NCBI GenBank assembly: GCA_023429985.1 | Contig: JAEZCV010000087.1 | Location: 1 to 7,786 of the forward strand | DNA: 7,786 nucleotides | Direction: 5' to 3' | Source: Bacteroidota bacterium | GTDB lineage: Bacteria > Bacteroidota > Bacteroidia > Chitinophagales > Chitinophagaceae | Shown: positions 1 through 6,799 of the stretch, piece by piece | How the letters are laid out: each line of letters starts with the position of its first letter | Position numbering within the stretch: the first letter of the stretch is position 1 | Translations under genes and position numbers: made by a program | The notes under the pieces: generated by a model | Told to the model about the DNA's origin: nothing | Database searches by the model: none | What the model saw: only the letters and a program-made list of their open reading frames with translations

Positions 1-34
1 ACTCACCACTCACCACTCACCACTCCCACTCACT
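1..34 (-). repeat. Tandem heptamer array, GTGARTR family, copy 1 (left edge)
   Basis: On the plus strand this reads ACTCACC three times (1-21), a 6-base variant ACTCCC (22-27) and ACTCACT (28-34). Read on the minus strand, the direction of the adjoining permease gene, the unit is GTGAGTG. The first unit starts at the G of the permease's TAG stop codon, so the array is its immediate 3' trailer. The array runs to the window edge and probably continues beyond it. The same heptamer family occurs at 7469-7519 and 7766-7786. Confidence 0.85.
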
Positions 35-1256
35 ATTCCTCCCTTAGCAAAAACTGCTGCCGGGCGGCTTTACGTGCAGGTATCCAGGATGCCAGCAATG
101 CAATGACAAATACGGTAGCACTAACCAGCAGAAAATCGGTAACAACCATTTTTACCGGGAAGTGGTCCAGCATGAAAGTACTTCCCTGTAATGGAATCAA
201 ATGAAACTTAGTTTGCGCCAGTCCAATTAAATAAGCCAGCAACATGCCTATGCCCCCACCCAGCAATGCCAGCAAAATACCACTGCTTAAAAATATCTTT
301 TGAATAAAACTCCTGTCGGCGCCTAGCGCATGCAACACCACAATGTCTTTCTTTTTTTCCAGCACCAGCATGGTTAGTGAACCTATCATATTAAATGCAG
401 CCACCACAAGGATAAGGGAAAGTATTGCGTAGATCATCCATTTCTCCACCTGCATAACTGAATACAGGCTGGCATTTTGTTCAAAGCGGTTTTGCACCTT
501 ATAGTCTTTACCCAACAGGCTTTTGATTGCTGCCAGTGCCTGGTCGGGGCGAACGCCGGGTTTTAACCTGATTTCAACGCCAGTGAAAACATCATCAGGC
601 ATTTGAAGCATGGATTTAACAAAATGGATATTCGTAATAGCATACCTGTTATCGAATTCCTGCTGTATCATGAAGGTACCTGAAGTGTTTATGGTATCAT
701 GGCTTAGTGCATTCACAGGATCTGATAAACTCACTTCTCCTTTGCGCGGAAGATAAACTTCCAGCGGTATAATATTCCTGTCGGTTTGCACTCCAACTGC
801 ACTTTCAATTCCGGCACCCAGAACAATCAGGGCCTGCTGGCTGGTACCGGTATTGAAATTACCTTTTACAATATGTTGTTCAATGGTATTTACATCGGCA
901 TAATTATCGTCAACACCTTTGAGGTTAATGATAGACTGCGATTCGCCATGACGCAATAATGCTTTTTCTTCAACATAAAGCGACATGCTTCCCATTCCTT
1001 TCACAGATCTCAGCTTTTGCAGTTGTTCTTCGGAAAGTGTGATCTGCTTTCCTGTTTCGGGGGAAATTTTTATTTCGGGATAGAAGGAAGAATACAAGGA
1101 TTTCACCAGGCCTTCAAAACCATTGAACACACTCAATACAAGAATCAATGCGGCCGTGCCAATCATCATGGCAACAATGCTGATCCAGGAGATCACATTA
1201 ATGGCATTGGTTGTTTTTCTTGCTTTGAAATAGCGCCAGGCAAATAAAAAGTTCAA
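33..1256 (-). CDS. LolC/LolE-type FtsX-family ABC transporter permease
   Basis: This is an inner-membrane permease of the MacB/FtsX superfamily, closest in layout to LolC/LolE. In the Lol system these pair with the LolD ATPase to release lipoproteins from the inner membrane to the LolA carrier. The 407 residues show the family layout: a short cytoplasmic N-terminus with WRYFKARK, TM1 at about 20-46 ending in the conserved VLSVFNGFE, a large periplasmic domain (about 47-270), then three TM helices at about 275-300, 323-348 and 372-392. Between TM2 and TM3 lies the EKKKDIVVLHALGAD segment (300-314), which in this family contacts the ATPase. The length is normal and the C-terminus looks complete. 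The start is TTG at 1256-1254; no ATG or GTG lies in frame between it and rbfA, and the N-terminus fits relatives. It is the last gene of a probable three-gene minus-strand operon, 38 bp after rbfA. No ATPase partner is in the window. LolC versus LolE cannot be decided. Confidence 0.9.
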   Translation of the reverse strand: MNFLFAWRYFKARKTTNAINVISWISIVAMMIGTAALILVLSVFNGFEGLVKSLYSSFYPEIKISPETGKQITLSEEQLQKLRSVKGMGSMSLYVEEKALLRHGESQSIINLKGVDDNYADVNTIEQHIVKGNFNTGTSQQALIVLGAGIESAVGVQTDRNIIPLEVYLPRKGEVSLSDPVNALSHDTINTSGTFMIQQEFDNRYAITNIHFVKSMLQMPDDVFTGVEIRLKPGVRPDQALAAIKSLLGKDYKVQNRFEQNASLYSVMQVEKWMIYAILSLILVVAAFNMIGSLTMLVLEKKKDIVVLHALGADRSFIQKIFLSSGILLALLGGGIGMLLAYLIGLAQTKFHLIPLQGSTFMLDHFPVKMVVTDFLLVSATVFVIALLASWIPARKAARQQFLLREE

Positions 1257-1284
1257 TCGATTTATATTTCTATATGAAAGATAA

Positions 1285-1298
1285 TTAACGCGCGTTAA
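1285..1298. promoter_or_regulatory. Perfect 14-bp palindrome across the rbfA stop
   Basis: TTAACGCGCGTTAA is a perfect inverted repeat with no spacer. It contains the rbfA stop codon (complement of 1295-1297) and starts the 38-bp gap before the permease. With no loop and no T-tract it is a poor rho-independent terminator. It could be a protein-binding site or chance. No function is assigned. Confidence 0.35.
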
Positions 1299-1669
1299 GC
1301 CTCACCGCCTTTTTCATCGTCTTTTTTGATCTGCTTAAAAAGCTCCTCCATTTTAAAAACATGATCGAGGGTATCGTCTAAAAATATCTTCAGTTCCGGT
1401 ATGCGCCGCAACTGGTGTTTTACCCGTGAAGCCAGTTCTTTTTTTATTTCCCAGGCCCTGTCCTCAATCTTTTTCAAAGCGGCCTTCGGATCTTTTGCAT
1501 TGTAAATACTCAGGTAAATGCGGGCTTCCAGCAGGTCGGGCGTAATTTTCACCGATGCAATGGATACCATTCCTCCCTCCACAATGTTCAGTCCCAGGTA
1601 TTGAAAGATACCAGCCAGTTCCTGGTTCAGCAGACCGGCTATTTGTTTTTGTCTTTTATTTTCTTCCAT
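1295..1669 (-). CDS. rbfA: 30S ribosome-binding factor A (RbfA)
   Basis: RbfA binds the small subunit during late 30S maturation and acts near the 5' end of 16S rRNA; it matters most in the cold. The 124-residue product has the usual family length and landmarks: an N-terminal helix (KRQKQIAGLLNQELAGIF), the strand block VSIASVKITPDLLEARIYLS, a charged helix (AALKKIEDRAWEIKKELASR), and the C-terminal signature RRIPELKIFLDDTLDHVFKMEELF. The basic/acidic tail KKDDEKGGEA is typical. The ATG at 1669 is chosen over an upstream in-frame ATG at 1747: the extra 26 residues are not family-like and lie wholly inside the glycosyltransferase gene. With this start the gene overlaps the glycosyltransferase by 14 bp (1656-1669), which suggests translational coupling. 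The FtsX-family permease follows after 38 bp. Confidence 0.95.
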   Translation of the reverse strand: MEENKRQKQIAGLLNQELAGIFQYLGLNIVEGGMVSIASVKITPDLLEARIYLSIYNAKDPKAALKKIEDRAWEIKKELASRVKHQLRRIPELKIFLDDTLDHVFKMEELFKQIKKDDEKGGEA

Positions 1670-2522
1670 ACTGTCTTTTTCTGATTGTATAATTATCAGG
1701 ATGCCAATCTTCCACCTGTTCGTTTGTCCACTTATCGCGTAAACCAATCAGGTTATGCTGGTCGGCAAATGGTTTTCTCTTTACGGCATACTTCAAGGTA
1801 AGTTTACTGAAGTGATGAATAAAAGCCCCCAGTGCAATATGGCAGGGTTTAATATCTCCATGAGTAATGGCCCTTTGTTTGGACCTCATGTACAAATCGA
1901 AATCTGCCACCTGCAATCTTTCGTCCCATAAACCTACAATGTTCAGACCACGCCGCGTCATGATCACATTATTTCCCACCATGCCTTCCACTACATTATA
2001 ACCATGCTTTTCAAATTTATTCCTGCAAAACTTTTCCCAGTTACCATACATCAGGCGGTGCATCAGCAATAAATTCCTTCGGCCAAATCCAAATATGATC
2101 AATGGATTTTTGGTGCGCTTCCACTTCCTGTCAATAGCCTGGGTTTCTTTTTTATTTCCCAGGTTTTCAATTCCCGAAGCCGAAATTATATCAACCCCAT
2201 TGCGTTTGGAGGCTTCAATAATGATCTCATCCCAGCGGGGCGATAATATCAGGTCGTTATTAAGAAAAGCAAGGAATTCGCCCTGTGCGGCGCTAATACC
2301 CTGGTTCTGGCAATAGGGATAAGAATAATTTTCACTGTTCCGGATAACTTTTGCGCCCATGCTTTCAAAATATTCGGCCGAACCATCGGTGGAAGCATTA
2401 TCAATAATGATCAGTTCAAAAGAATGAACGGTATACTTCTTCAGCGATTCAAAAAATATTTTATTAAACGCCAGTCCGTTGTGAATGGCAGTTATTACAC
2501 TGATCAAAGGCAAGTTCACCAT
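1656..2522 (-). CDS. Family 2 (GT-A fold) glycosyltransferase
   Basis: This is a probable transferase of a nucleotide-activated sugar onto a surface glycan or similar acceptor; donor and acceptor cannot be read from the sequence. The 288 residues begin with the GT2 nucleotide-binding core: SVITAIHNG (8-16), IIIDNASTDGS (38-48), and the metal-site segment FLNNDL (86-91), where NND stands in for the usual DxD, as in many rhamnosyl-type GT2 enzymes. The acceptor-side block GLWDERLQVADFDLYMR (197-213) supplies acidic residues at 207 and 209, and IHHFSKLT (235-242) resembles the late conserved His/Ser motif. There is no transmembrane segment or signal peptide, so it is probably cytosolic or membrane-associated. 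An upstream in-frame TGA supports the ATG at 2522. A perfect TAnnTTTG box lies about 45 bp upstream. It is the first gene of the unit with rbfA and the permease, and is divergent from the ABC exporter. Confidence 0.88.
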   Translation of the reverse strand: MVNLPLISVITAIHNGLAFNKIFFESLKKYTVHSFELIIIDNASTDGSAEYFESMGAKVIRNSENYSYPYCQNQGISAAQGEFLAFLNNDLILSPRWDEIIIEASKRNGVDIISASGIENLGNKKETQAIDRKWKRTKNPLIIFGFGRRNLLLMHRLMYGNWEKFCRNKFEKHGYNVVEGMVGNNVIMTRRGLNIVGLWDERLQVADFDLYMRSKQRAITHGDIKPCHIALGAFIHHFSKLTLKYAVKRKPFADQHNLIGLRDKWTNEQVEDWHPDNYTIRKRQYGRK

Positions 2523-2560
2523 ATATTTCCGATTTGGCCCGCACCAGCAGGTTTTTCACG

Positions 2561-2567
2561 TATTTTG
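2561..2567 (+). promoter_or_regulatory. Candidate -7 element for the ABC exporter
   Basis: TATTTTG is one T short of the Bacteroidota TAnnTTTG -7 consensus and is followed by GC, as in many such promoters. It lies 31 bp before the exporter ATG at 2599, a usual leader length. No clear -33 TTTG is visible; the nearest is a T-run at 2552-2556. It abuts the minus-strand element at 2568-2575, forming one near-palindrome. Confidence 0.4.
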
Positions 2568-2575
2568 CAAAAATA
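2568..2575 (-). promoter_or_regulatory. Candidate -7 element for glycosyltransferase-rbfA-permease
   Basis: CAAAAATA on the plus strand reads TATTTTTG on the minus strand, an exact match to TAnnTTTG. The leader to the ATG at 2522 would be about 40 nt. No convincing -33 TTG is visible on the minus strand. This is the only exact -7 match seen in the divergent gap, so it is the best candidate promoter of the three-gene unit. Confidence 0.45.
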
Positions 2576-2598
2576 ACTTTTATAATCGCAGCAGATTC

Positions 2599-4425
2599 AT
2601 GAAAACCTTCTTCCGGCTTTTACAGTTTTCCAAACCATACAGGCATTATATCCCGGAATATATTATCTATGTTTTCTTTTTTATCATATTCGGGCTGCTG
2701 AATTTCGCCCTTATCATTCCCCTGCTGGATGTTTTGTTTGAAACGGGTGAACAACAATCGGTAACTGTTCTTCCTCCTTTTAGTTTTACTGCCGATTATT
2801 TTAAATCTGCATTCTATTTCAAACTAAACCAGTATTTCACATCGCATGGAAAAGTAAATGTGCTGATTTATGTATGTGCCATTTTATTGTTATTTGTTTT
2901 TTTGAAGAACCTGTTCGGCTATCTCAGCCAGCGCGTACTCACCCGAATGCGTGTTTCGCTGGTAAGAAAGATCCGGGAACAACTCTTCCGGCAATACAGC
3001 AGCCAGTCCATGCAGTTTTTCCATTCCGAGAAAAAAGGTAACCTCCTTTCTATCATCAGTAATGATGTTGGAGAAATAGAGGTTTCTGTGGTGAGTTCCA
3101 TTCAAACACTTTTTCGGGATCCGCTGGTGGTAATAGCCACCTTTGCATTTTTGTTTTACTTATCGCCCCAGCTCACTTTTTTTACACTGATATTTTTCCC
3201 GGTTTCAGGATTTCTCATTTCAGCATTGTCTAAAAAACTCAGAAAAAAAGCAAACCTTAGCCAGAGCCTTGCAGGCACCATTCTGAACCTTACCGAAGAA
3301 TCCATTTCAGGCATCAGGATCATAAAAGGTTTCAATGCCGAGAACTTCATCATTAAAAAATTCAGTACTGAAAATAATAAGCTGGCAAGAGTAATTAAAT
3401 CCATTACCAACCAGAGAGAACTTTCTTCTCCCCTATCCGAATTCCTGGGCGTAACGGTTATTGTTGTTATTATAGTATATGGAGGTTACCTGATCCTTGA
3501 AGGCGTGAGCACCATTACCGCAGCAGAATTCATTGTTTATATAACTTCTTATTACCAGATCATTAATCCCATTAAAAACATTTCGGTTTCCATTACAAAT
3601 TTGCAGCGCGGACTTGTTTCAGGAGAACGCGTATTAAGGATACTGGATGAAGACCAGCGCATTGCTGAAGCGCCGGATGCGGTTCCCGTTCAGGATTTTA
3701 CCCATTCTGTTGAATTAAGAAATGTGGGTTTTTCCTACAAATCGGAAAAAGTTCTCGACGATATCAGCATTACGATTCCCAAAGGAAAAATGATAGCACT
3801 TGTGGGTGAAAGTGGTGCCGGCAAATCTACCCTTTCCGACCTTGTACCGCGTTTTTATGATGTTACCGAAGGAGCCTTATTGATTGATGGCACCGACGTG
3901 AGGAAATTAAAAGTTCACGACCTCCGATCATTAATTGCAATTGTATCGCAGGAAGCGATTCTTTTTAATGATACGGTTTTAAATAACATCAGTTTTGGCA
4001 GCGAGGTGCCCGACCTTGAAAGAGCACAGGCAGCGGCCAAAGCAGCCAATGCTCATAATTTTATTATGGAGCTTGAAAACGGCTACGACACCGGGATTGG
4101 CGACCGCGGCATGCGGTTAAGCGGAGGCCAGCGCCAGCGGCTTACCATTGCCAGGGCCATTTATAAAAATGCTCCCATATTAATTATGGATGAAGCCACA
4201 TCGGCCCTTGATACGGAAAGTGAAAGGCTGGTGCAGGATGCTATAAATAAAATGATGGAAAACCGTACCTCCATTGTTATTGCCCACCGGCTGTCAACCA
4301 TCCGTCATGCCGACGAGATCATTGTATTGCAGAAGGGAAGGATCGTGGAAAGAGGTAATCATGAAGCCCTGCTGGAAAGAAAAGGATATTACCACCGCCT
4401 GGTTCAAATGCAGGAAGTTAAATAA
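2599..4425 (+). CDS. MsbA-type ABC exporter (fused TMD-NBD half-transporter)
   Basis: This is a homodimer-type ABC exporter of the inner membrane that drives efflux of a lipid, lipid-linked glycan, peptide or drug by ATP hydrolysis; the substrate cannot be assigned. The 608-residue product has six predicted TM helices at about 20-45, 87-110, 173-190, 192-210, 281-300 and 310-330. The ATPase domain has A-loop Tyr380, Walker A GESGAGKST (403-411), Q-loop Gln451, signature LSGGQ (507-511), Walker B ILIMDE with Asp531 and catalytic Glu532, and H-loop His563. All catalytic residues are intact. A further 38 codons are open upstream to an ATG at 2485, but that stretch runs into the divergent glycosyltransferase and does not look like the family; MKTFFRLLQFSKPY at 2599 fits. 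The divergent sugar transferase makes a cell-surface glycolipid substrate plausible, but that is inference only. Confidence 0.93.
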   Translation: MKTFFRLLQFSKPYRHYIPEYIIYVFFFIIFGLLNFALIIPLLDVLFETGEQQSVTVLPPFSFTADYFKSAFYFKLNQYFTSHGKVNVLIYVCAILLLFVFLKNLFGYLSQRVLTRMRVSLVRKIREQLFRQYSSQSMQFFHSEKKGNLLSIISNDVGEIEVSVVSSIQTLFRDPLVVIATFAFLFYLSPQLTFFTLIFFPVSGFLISALSKKLRKKANLSQSLAGTILNLTEESISGIRIIKGFNAENFIIKKFSTENNKLARVIKSITNQRELSSPLSEFLGVTVIVVIIVYGGYLILEGVSTITAAEFIVYITSYYQIINPIKNISVSITNLQRGLVSGERVLRILDEDQRIAEAPDAVPVQDFTHSVELRNVGFSYKSEKVLDDISITIPKGKMIALVGESGAGKSTLSDLVPRFYDVTEGALLIDGTDVRKLKVHDLRSLIAIVSQEAILFNDTVLNNISFGSEVPDLERAQAAAKAANAHNFIMELENGYDTGIGDRGMRLSGGQRQRLTIARAIYKNAPILIMDEATSALDTESERLVQDAINKMMENRTSIVIAHRLSTIRHADEIIVLQKGRIVERGNHEALLERKGYYHRLVQMQEVK

Positions 4426-4460
4426 GCTTTTCGCAGAAGCCTCACCGTTAAAATTTTTTT
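4426..4460 (+). terminator. Weak candidate terminator after the ABC exporter
   Basis: Directly after the stop codon, GCTTT (4426-4430) can pair with GAAGC (4436-4440) around a 5-base loop, including one G-T pair. A run of seven T follows only at 4454-4460, 13 bases after the stem. That gap is too long for a textbook intrinsic terminator, so this is weak. The separate promoter just downstream fits transcription ending somewhere here. Confidence 0.25.
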
Positions 4461-4479
4461 AGGGGTAAGCCATTAATTT

Positions 4480-4505
4480 TTGGAATAAAAAAAATTTTAG
4501 CTTTG
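4480..4505 (+). promoter_or_regulatory. Promoter of the response regulator gene
   Basis: TAGCTTTG at 4498-4505 matches the Bacteroidota -7 consensus TAnnTTTG exactly. A TTTTTG run ending at 4482 supplies a -33-like TTG, though the 15-base spacing is a little short. The ATG at 4514 lies only 8 bases after the box, so transcripts would be nearly leaderless. The A/T-rich tract between the two elements is typical. Confidence 0.55.
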
Positions 4506-4513
4506 GCAGCTAC

Positions 4514-4915
4514 ATGAGTACCGGCTTATTAAGAATACTTCTTGCAGATGACGACCTCGAAGATCTTGAGTTGATTGAAGATTCTATAAAACTTATAGAG
4601 CCTTCAGCTATTCTTCATAAAGAATACAATGGCAAAGCCGTTCTGGATTACCTTGCCCGCATTTCGGATAAAGAACTTCCCTGTTTGATAGTACTTGATT
4701 ATAATATGCCCGAGCTGAAAGGATCGGAAGTACTTGCAGAACTCTGTGTACAGCCAAGGTTTACCGAAATTCCAAAAGTTATTCTGAGTACTTCCAGTAG
4801 CTGGATCTATATAAAGGAATGTATGGATAATGGTGCAACGGAATACATGGTTAAACCCACCAACTGGAATGACATGGAAAACCTTTCTAAAAAACTGCTT
4901 TCCTACTGCTCCTGA
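4514..4915 (+). CDS. Single-domain response regulator (CheY/Rcp1-like receiver)
   Basis: This is a stand-alone phosphoreceiver, presumably phosphorylated by a histidine kinase, that acts by protein contact or as a phosphorelay intermediate since it has no output domain. The 133 residues carry every active-site element: an acidic cluster ADDD (Asp12-14), phosphoacceptor Asp62 in LIVLDYNMP, the switch Ser/Thr in VILSTSS (92-93), and Lys114 in YMVKP. The acidic DDDLEDLEL N-terminus and the STSS segment resemble the Rcp1 subgroup, whose members often partner PAS or phytochrome-type kinases. The gene ends 2 bp from the stop of a convergent PAS histidine kinase that lacks its own receiver, making that kinase the natural candidate partner. 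It has its own promoter and an 88-bp gap from the ABC exporter, so it is probably not in that operon. Confidence 0.93.
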   Translation: MSTGLLRILLADDDLEDLELIEDSIKLIEPSAILHKEYNGKAVLDYLARISDKELPCLIVLDYNMPELKGSEVLAELCVQPRFTEIPKVILSTSSSWIYIKECMDNGATEYMVKPTNWNDMENLSKKLLSYCS

Positions 4916-4917
4916 AA

Positions 4918-6591
4918 TTATAAGTATTTGGGAAGAAATATCTCAAACTCTGAACCCTCACCCTCAATGCTGGTTACCCTTATCTTTCCTTTATGATTCT
5001 GCACAATTCTTTTACTTATGGCCAGCCCGATGCCTGAGCCCGAAATTCCCATTGTATTGGATAGCCGCTGGAAAATTTCAAATACTTTTTCGGCAAATTG
5101 CTGGTTAAAGCCAATGCCATTATCCCTGACATATATCCGGTAAAAAAATTTGTTGTTGTCAATCCCGGGCTCTCCTATTTCGGCGCCCTTGGTAATATCG
5201 CATCCTATATCAAGTTCCAGATTGCGTTGAGGATGTTTATATTTAATGGCATTGCTCAACAGGTTATCGAACAACTGTTTCAGCTGGAAGGGAATACCAT
5301 TTATCACTGGAAGCGGTTTCCTGTCCACCTTCATTCCCGAATTTTCTACTTCTTCTTTATGTTGAAGTAAAATTTCATTAACAATTTCATTCAAATCTGT
5401 TTTTTCAAAGTCTTCCTCAACAATGGAAGCCTTGGAATAAGAAAGAAGATCATCAATAAGATCGCCCATCTTCTTCACACTTTTTATAGACCTGTTGAGG
5501 TATTCACGGGATTTACTGTCTAAAATGTTGGCTTCATTTTCTGCTATATAATAATTATATAATTGAATTTTCCTGAGAGGCTCTTTCATATCATGAGAAG
5601 CAGCATAGGCAAATTGTTCCAGTTCTTTATTCTGAAATTCAAGCTGCTGTGTATATTTTTTCAGTTTATCTTCTGCAATTTTTTGCATGGTAAGATCCCT
5701 GGTAACTTTGCTAAAACCAATTACCTTTCCTTTTCGGTTGTGTAGTGCCGTTAGAACGATGCTTCCCCAGAACATAGTACCGTCTTTTCTTAATCTCCAT
5801 CCTTCATGCACCGCTTTGCCTTTAGTAAAGGCCTGTGTAATTATTTTTTTTGGCAGCCCTGCCGCCCTGTCCTCAGGCAGGTAAAACAATTCGAAACTTT
5901 TGCCAACAATATCCGGTTCGGCATAACCCTTGATCTTTTCAGCTCCCTTGTTCCAGTTTTGAACAATTCCGTTTTCATCCAGGAAAATGATAGCATAGTC
6001 TTCAACCTCTTCCACCATTTTATGATACCTTTCTTCAGATTCCTTTAATTCACTCCTGCTGTTTAGCATGTTGCGGGTATTGTTACCTGCATTATTTTCC
6101 AGGCGAAGGCCTAGTTCTTTGATCCTGGCTTCTGCATTTTTAAGCGCTTCCTGTACAGATTTCAGTTCAGATATATCTTTCATTAAACATACAGCACCTG
6201 CAACCTTATTCTTCTCGTCTTTCAGCAGTTTGATACTAAATGAAAGATGAAGCTCAATACCGCTGCGTGTTTTTACCCGGGCTTGGCTATTCTCTACATT
6301 TCTACCGGTTTTTAGTGCCTCTGCCAAAGATGTTTCTCCCGGATCGACCAGCTTATCGTTAATTCTCCATTCCCTGAAATATGTGAAAAGCCGAACATCT
6401 TCTTCTTTTTGGGAAGGCTTAAAACCCCACAGGGCAGTTGCCTGGTCGTTATAATATAAAATATCACCCTTGCTGTTGCAGATAAAAGCCGCCTCCGGAA
6501 TAAGATCTATTAAGGTTTTGTCGAACATTTCCAATGAACTAACAGTTCCGGAGCTGGCAATCCTGCTTCCGGGAGGAATGATTTGTTCCAT
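4918..6591 (-). CDS. Soluble PAS-PAS sensor histidine kinase
   Basis: This is a cytoplasmic sensor kinase expected to autophosphorylate on His and pass the phosphate to a receiver. From the chosen ATG at 6591 it has 557 residues and no TM helix or signal peptide. In order: PAS 1 (about 22-141), a short coiled coil (about 142-171), PAS 2 (about 184-301, with ERYHKMVEEVEDYAIIFLDENG and a PAC-like end GFSKVTRDLT), a second coiled coil (301-326), HisKA with the H-box ASHDMKEPLRKI (His333), and the HATPase with N-box DNLLSNAIKYK (Asn443, Asn447), DNGIGF (490-495), the F-box EIFQRLS and GSGIGLAI (518-525). All catalytic motifs are present. An in-frame TTG at 6723 would add 44 residues without domain character, so the ATG at 6591 is preferred. 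No PAS cofactor residue is obvious and the signal is unknown. It is convergent with the single-domain regulator. Confidence 0.93.
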   Translation of the reverse strand: MEQIIPPGSRIASSGTVSSLEMFDKTLIDLIPEAAFICNSKGDILYYNDQATALWGFKPSQKEEDVRLFTYFREWRINDKLVDPGETSLAEALKTGRNVENSQARVKTRSGIELHLSFSIKLLKDEKNKVAGAVCLMKDISELKSVQEALKNAEARIKELGLRLENNAGNNTRNMLNSRSELKESEERYHKMVEEVEDYAIIFLDENGIVQNWNKGAEKIKGYAEPDIVGKSFELFYLPEDRAAGLPKKIITQAFTKGKAVHEGWRLRKDGTMFWGSIVLTALHNRKGKVIGFSKVTRDLTMQKIAEDKLKKYTQQLEFQNKELEQFAYAASHDMKEPLRKIQLYNYYIAENEANILDSKSREYLNRSIKSVKKMGDLIDDLLSYSKASIVEEDFEKTDLNEIVNEILLQHKEEVENSGMKVDRKPLPVINGIPFQLKQLFDNLLSNAIKYKHPQRNLELDIGCDITKGAEIGEPGIDNNKFFYRIYVRDNGIGFNQQFAEKVFEIFQRLSNTMGISGSGIGLAISKRIVQNHKGKIRVTSIEGEGSEFEIFLPKYL

Positions 6592-6596
6592 TAATA

Positions 6597-6653
6597 AGGG
6601 TGTTAAGTGGCTTAAAATTAAACAATTATTATTCCAGGGCAGGGCAACACCCT
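6597..6653 (-). promoter_or_regulatory. Inverted repeat in the histidine kinase leader
   Basis: AGGGTGTT (6597-6604) and AACACCCT (6646-6653) are perfect 8-bp inverted arms separated by 41 bases. In the kinase mRNA the second arm ends 5 bases before the ATG at 6591-6589, so pairing would place the ribosome entry region beside a stem. A second small inverted repeat, TTAAG-TGG-CTTAA (6603-6615), overlaps the start-proximal arm and could compete with it. Structure and function are inferred from complementarity only. Confidence 0.35.
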
Positions 6654-6775
6654 CAGTTTTATGGAAGAGCAGGAAGTAAAAATGCAGGTAGCCTTGCTTT
6701 TCAGGGTAGGACGGATGCCGCAAAATTCATTTTAAAATGGCGCAAACGCCCCCTTTCATTGCAGCGTATTGCATA

Positions 6776-6783
6776 TAAGTTTG
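6776..6783 (+). promoter_or_regulatory. Plus-strand -7 element upstream of the VOC remnant and DUF1579
   Basis: TAAGTTTG matches TAnnTTTG exactly. TTTC at 6754-6757 is a fair -33-like element with 18-base spacing; a TTG at 6759-6761 is closer than usual. The expected start near 6789 is about 11 bases before the ATG at 6800 of the VOC-like remnant and about 185 bases before the DUF1579 ATG, so it may now drive DUF1579 from a promoter inherited from the broken gene. Confidence 0.45.
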
Positions 6784-6799
6784 TTCTTTAATATTTTTT

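Noticed and set aside
1..34. CRISPR array or short-spacer repeat
   Set aside because: Units are 7 bp in direct tandem with no spacers, and no cas-like gene is present.
1670..1747. Longer RbfA with 26 extra N-terminal residues
   Set aside because: The extra part lies entirely within the glycosyltransferase gene and is not family-like; the ATG at 1669 gives the normal RbfA length.
2485..2598. Upstream in-frame ATG extending the ABC exporter by 38 residues
   Set aside because: The extension overlaps the start of the divergent glycosyltransferase and both candidate promoters, and it has no resemblance to exporter N-termini.
5098..6250. Several plus-strand open frames opposite the histidine kinase
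   Set aside because: They are short, lack family features and lie antisense to a well-supported kinase domain structure.
6592..6723. Histidine kinase starting at TTG 6723
   Set aside because: The extra 44 residues lack domain or membrane character, the codon is weak, and the region has leader-like inverted repeats. The ATG at 6591 directly precedes the PAS region.
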